DNA of 60,565 nucleotides from Acidobacteriota bacterium. Its GTDB lineage: Bacteria; Acidobacteriota; Vicinamibacteria; Vicinamibacterales; UBA2999. The notes under the pieces were generated by a model. The model was not told where the DNA came from, searched no databases, and saw only the letters and a program-made list of their open reading frames with translations. Numbering within the stretch: the first letter of the stretch is position 1; every line of letters begins with the position of its first letter. Position numbers and translations under genes: made by a program. This document shows positions 58,301 through 60,565 of the stretch, piece by piece. The stretch spans positions 1-60,565 of the forward strand of contig JAUSDY010000119.1 in assembly GCA_030650395.1 (NCBI GenBank), given 5' to 3'.

Positions 58301-60565
58301 TCATGGTTTTGTCTTGGCGGCCACTATCGCTGGCCAGTTGAGCAACACGTTGAGTGATGGATCGTTCCGCCGCACGACTGCGCTGACGATGAAGCGCTGG
58401 CCGTCGGCTGTGACGTCGTACGGAGGAATCTGCGCAGGGTTGCCGATCTGTGAGGTGAAAACGTGAAACAGCGGCGTCGGTAAGCCAAACTCGAGCGGCT
58501 GTGCGGAGCGCACGGGCACGACCGTCATTGTCCCATCCGGAGCCAGGTAGAACAATTCCTTGCCGTCACGCCGCCACCGCGCGGAACCGCCGCCATTTGA
58601 CGACACCTGGATCGGCGCGCCGGGCTCCGGAAAACTCTGAACGTAGATTTCAAACTTGCCCGACACGTCCGAGGTGTATGCGAGCCATCGATCGTCTGGC
58701 GACAATACGCCTTGAACCTCGATACCGTTCGTCTGGACATAGGCGCGCGCTTTTCGATCGCCGGTCAGAACCATCACCCAGATGTCCGATCCATCGCTTT
58801 CTTCACCTTCGTAGATCAGGTACCGGCCGTCGGCCGATACGTCGGTGGGGTGCGCATGTTCCCCGTCCGGTTCGCGCACCGCGGTTTCCTTGCCGGCGAC
58901 GCCAATCGGTGTTTCGAAGATCACGTCCTTGCCGTTGTGAAACCCGGACCGATGGATCATCAGCCGCTGACCGTCGGGCAGCCAGGTTGGGGCATTACCG
59001 CCGCCCGACGTGAGTCGCGACAGGACGCCGCGTGCGAGGTCGAGGATCCGGACATCTCCGCGCAGTTGCATCGCCAGGCGGCGGCCGTCCGGAGAAAAGT
59101 TGGGCCGGGTTGCGCCGGCGGCGAGATCGATCCGATCCAGCACACGGCCGGCGCGATCCATCCATTGCAGCTGGGCGAAATCTAATTGTCCGGCCGCGTC
59201 GACCGAGAGGTAGGCCAGCGCTCCGGTGGCGGAAACGCCAAACGTCGGCGCCACGTTTTCCGCCAGCGGCAACGGCTCGGCCGCTAGTGTAACGGTCGAC
59301 AAATCGAAGCGTTGGGCATAGAGGACGCGATCGCGCACGAACAACAAATGGCCCAGCGCGTAGCGAGCCGGCGTCGAGAAGGGTAACAGCCGCGTGCGGG
59401 TGTCGCTGTCCAGCGCTGCGACGAATGTGCCGGTCGTCGCCGGATCGCCGCTTTGCACCGCGTCGAGGTATTGATGACCGTTTGGGAGGAACTCCGACGA
59501 TTGGTGACGCTCGCCCGTCAAGCGCGGCACCACTCTCGCGGGCACACCACCGCTGGCTGGCACGCGCCAGAACCCCTGGGTGTCCGTATACAGGATGGTC
59601 CCGTCGGCCCCCCAGGCGAGCGAGTTGCCTTGGATGCGGCCACTGGGATGTCCGCCGACGCCGGTGGTCACGACGTCCGGGGCCCCACCCGCAAGCGCGA
59701 CCTTCTTGATTCTCCCATCGGCCGTGAACGCGAGTAGCCGCCCGTCAGGTGACCAGCACAGCGCGGCGGCGCCGTCGGTGCCGGGGAGCGAATGCGCATC
59801 GAGCGCGTCGAGCGCCCTGATCCAGATTCGTTTGGCGCCTTCGCCACTGCCGACAAACGCGATGGTGAGTCCGTCGGGCGAGAGCGCCACGTCGCCCTCC
59901 AGTCGCGACACGATCACGTGGTCGGTGTCGTGAATCGCAAAGCGCACTAGCTTGCCAGGCGCCGAAGACAGATTCTTCGTAACCAGCCAAACCACTCCGC
60001 CGGCGAGCAACGCGCCAACAACGAACGACGCGGCGACAGCCCACCGTCGTGTTTTCGGGTTCGACAGGTTCGACTGGTTCGACAGGTTCGACGGGTTCAG
60101 CGCATCGTCAATCTCGAGACGCGCGTCCGCCGCGGATTCGCAACGGCGCTTGCGATCCTTCTCAAGGCACCGCCGCAGCAGACGCCGGATTGGCTCGGGA
60201 GTAGCCGGCGGCAATGCGGCCCATTCGGGTTCGTCCTTCAAGACTGCGGCGATTACATGAGAGACGGTTTCGCCGCCGAATGCCTGACGGCCCGTTAGCA
60301 TCTCGAATAGCACGACACCGAACGCCCACAGATCGCTGCGCTTGTCGACGGGCTTGCCAGCGGCCTGCTCGGGACTCATGTACGCCGCCGTACCCAGAAT
60401 GAGTCCGGCCTCGGTGGCGTGAATCGACAGTGTCGGCGAGTTCATCGCATCCACGGATGCCGGAGCCCGGCTCCCGGAGCCCGGCTCGATCGCCTTGGCG
60501 AGACCGAAATCGAGCACCTTGACGGTGCCGTCGGCACGCAGCTTGATGTTGGCCGGCTTCAGATC
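58301..60565 (-). CDS. Membrane Ser/Thr kinase with PD40 propeller (kinase 3), 5' end beyond window
   Basis: The frame is open to the right edge, where the coding strand reads from DLKPANIKL of the catalytic loop. Then DFGLAKAIEPG, MSPEQAAGKPVDKRSDLW, the C lobe, a TM helix (WAVAASFVVGALLAGGVVWL) and a PD40 propeller with WSPDGRLLAFTADG, WGADGTILYTDT and FSPDGRRLAMQL blades, to the stop at 58301. At least 754 aa. The juxtamembrane segment contains tandem NLSN/NQSN repeats. It is related to kinase 2, and the VWA pseudogene follows on the same strand. Confidence 0.92.
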   Translation of the reverse strand, partial: DLKPANIKLRADGTVKVLDFGLAKAIEPGSGSRAPASVDAMNSPTLSIHATEAGLILGTAAYMSPEQAAGKPVDKRSDLWAFGVVLFEMLTGRQAFGGETVSHVIAAVLKDEPEWAALPPATPEPIRRLLRRCLEKDRKRRCESAADARLEIDDALNPSNLSNQSNLSNPKTRRWAVAASFVVGALLAGGVVWLVTKNLSSAPGKLVRFAIHDTDHVIVSRLEGDVALSPDGLTIAFVGSGEGAKRIWIRALDALDAHSLPGTDGAAALCWSPDGRLLAFTADGRIKKVALAGGAPDVVTTGVGGHPSGRIQGNSLAWGADGTILYTDTQGFWRVPASGGVPARVVPRLTGERHQSSEFLPNGHQYLDAVQSGDPATTGTFVAALDSDTRTRLLPFSTPARYALGHLLFVRDRVLYAQRFDLSTVTLAAEPLPLAENVAPTFGVSATGALAYLSVDAAGQLDFAQLQWMDRAGRVLDRIDLAAGATRPNFSPDGRRLAMQLRGDVRILDLARGVLSRLTSGGGNAPTWLPDGQRLMIHRSGFHNGKDVIFETPIGVAGKETAVREPDGEHAHPTDVSADGRYLIYEGEESDGSDIWVMVLTGDRKARAYVQTNGIEVQGVLSPDDRWLAYTSDVSGKFEIYVQSFPEPGAPIQVSSNGGGSARWRRDGKELFYLAPDGTMTVVPVRSAQPLEFGLPTPLFHVFTSQIGNPAQIPPYDVTADGQRFIVSAVVRRNDPSLNVLLNWPAIVAAKTKP
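60058..60102. repeat. Short tandem repeat in the kinase 3 juxtamembrane region
   Basis: Four imperfect GGTTCGACAGG/GGTTCGACTGG-like units encode NPSNLSNQSNLSNPK before the TM helix. Kinase 2 has a shorter, diverged version (NETNPSNVTS). It is low-complexity and fits slippage expansion. Confidence 0.65.

Overview
The window is GC-rich, densely coding DNA that looks like an Acidobacteriota chromosome, most plausibly class Vicinamibacteria. That assignment is an inference from the gene families, not from a phylogenetic marker. The families are a CarboxypepD_reg/TonB-type receptor, two PadR + ADOP-type (duplicated FtsX/MacB) permease pairs, three membrane Ser/Thr kinases fused to PD40/TolB propellers, a VWFA-related surface protein, DUF5916 and DUF6152 proteins, and many secreted hydrolases. 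The left edge cuts an ABC permease about 10-15 codons before its end. The right edge cuts a kinase gene before its start.

Layout. 1-3.4 kb: a LolD/MacB-like ABC exporter (ATPase + permease). 3.5-10 kb: secreted amidase, TonB-type receptor, gamma-glutamyltransferase. 10-16 kb: cytochrome P450, VOC protein, SixA phosphatase, a large membrane protein, dienelactone hydrolase. 16-19 kb: PadR/ADOP pair with a frameshift at a 10-G tract. 19.3-22 kb: an accessory patch with a SAP-domain protein, ParDE, a broken XRE gene, HigBA, tRNA-Asn with a second copy of its 3' end 0.9 kb away, and an HsdR remnant. 22-30 kb: creatininase-sulfatase operon, amidohydrolase, PD40 protein, DUF6152 pair. 30-32.5 kb: TSUP permease and a nucleotide pyrophosphatase/phosphodiesterase-like protein. 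32.6-36.7 kb: a two-gene unit of a ThDP enzyme and an unusual SRPBCC-SRPBCC-P450 fusion. 36.8-41.8 kb: second PadR/ADOP pair and a membrane-anchored PQQ-type propeller protein. 41.8-47 kb: kinase 1 and a DUF5916 barrel. 47-50.3 kb: MntA-HepT and VapBC modules around a secreted protein. 50.3-54 kb: YjbR-like protein, amidohydrolase, SDR, secreted HpcH/HpaI aldolase. 54-60.5 kb: kinase 2, STAS protein, decayed VWA protein, kinase 3.

The most striking thing not explained by the genes is a set of short palindromic elements. Several share one plan: a 5' GTRG, an 8-9 bp stem of variable sequence, and a 4-base TTTA (or TTCA/TCTA) loop. Different stems occur at different loci, while copies with the same stem recur kilobases apart. 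They lie between genes, overlap stop codons, sit against start codons, and are inserted in frame inside at least four proteins (ABC permease, P450, ThDP enzyme, SRPBCC-P450). Longer palindromic repeats are also carried in frame, and one class appears nested inside the hairpin of another. This resembles protein-inserting palindromes such as the Rickettsia RPEs, here with variable stems.

Other themes are four toxin-antitoxin systems in 31 kb, several promoters whose -10 box lies 6-9 nt before the start codon (likely leaderless mRNAs, one apparently starting at ATC), and three genes broken by small lesions. All assignments rest on reading the sequence. No database search was run.
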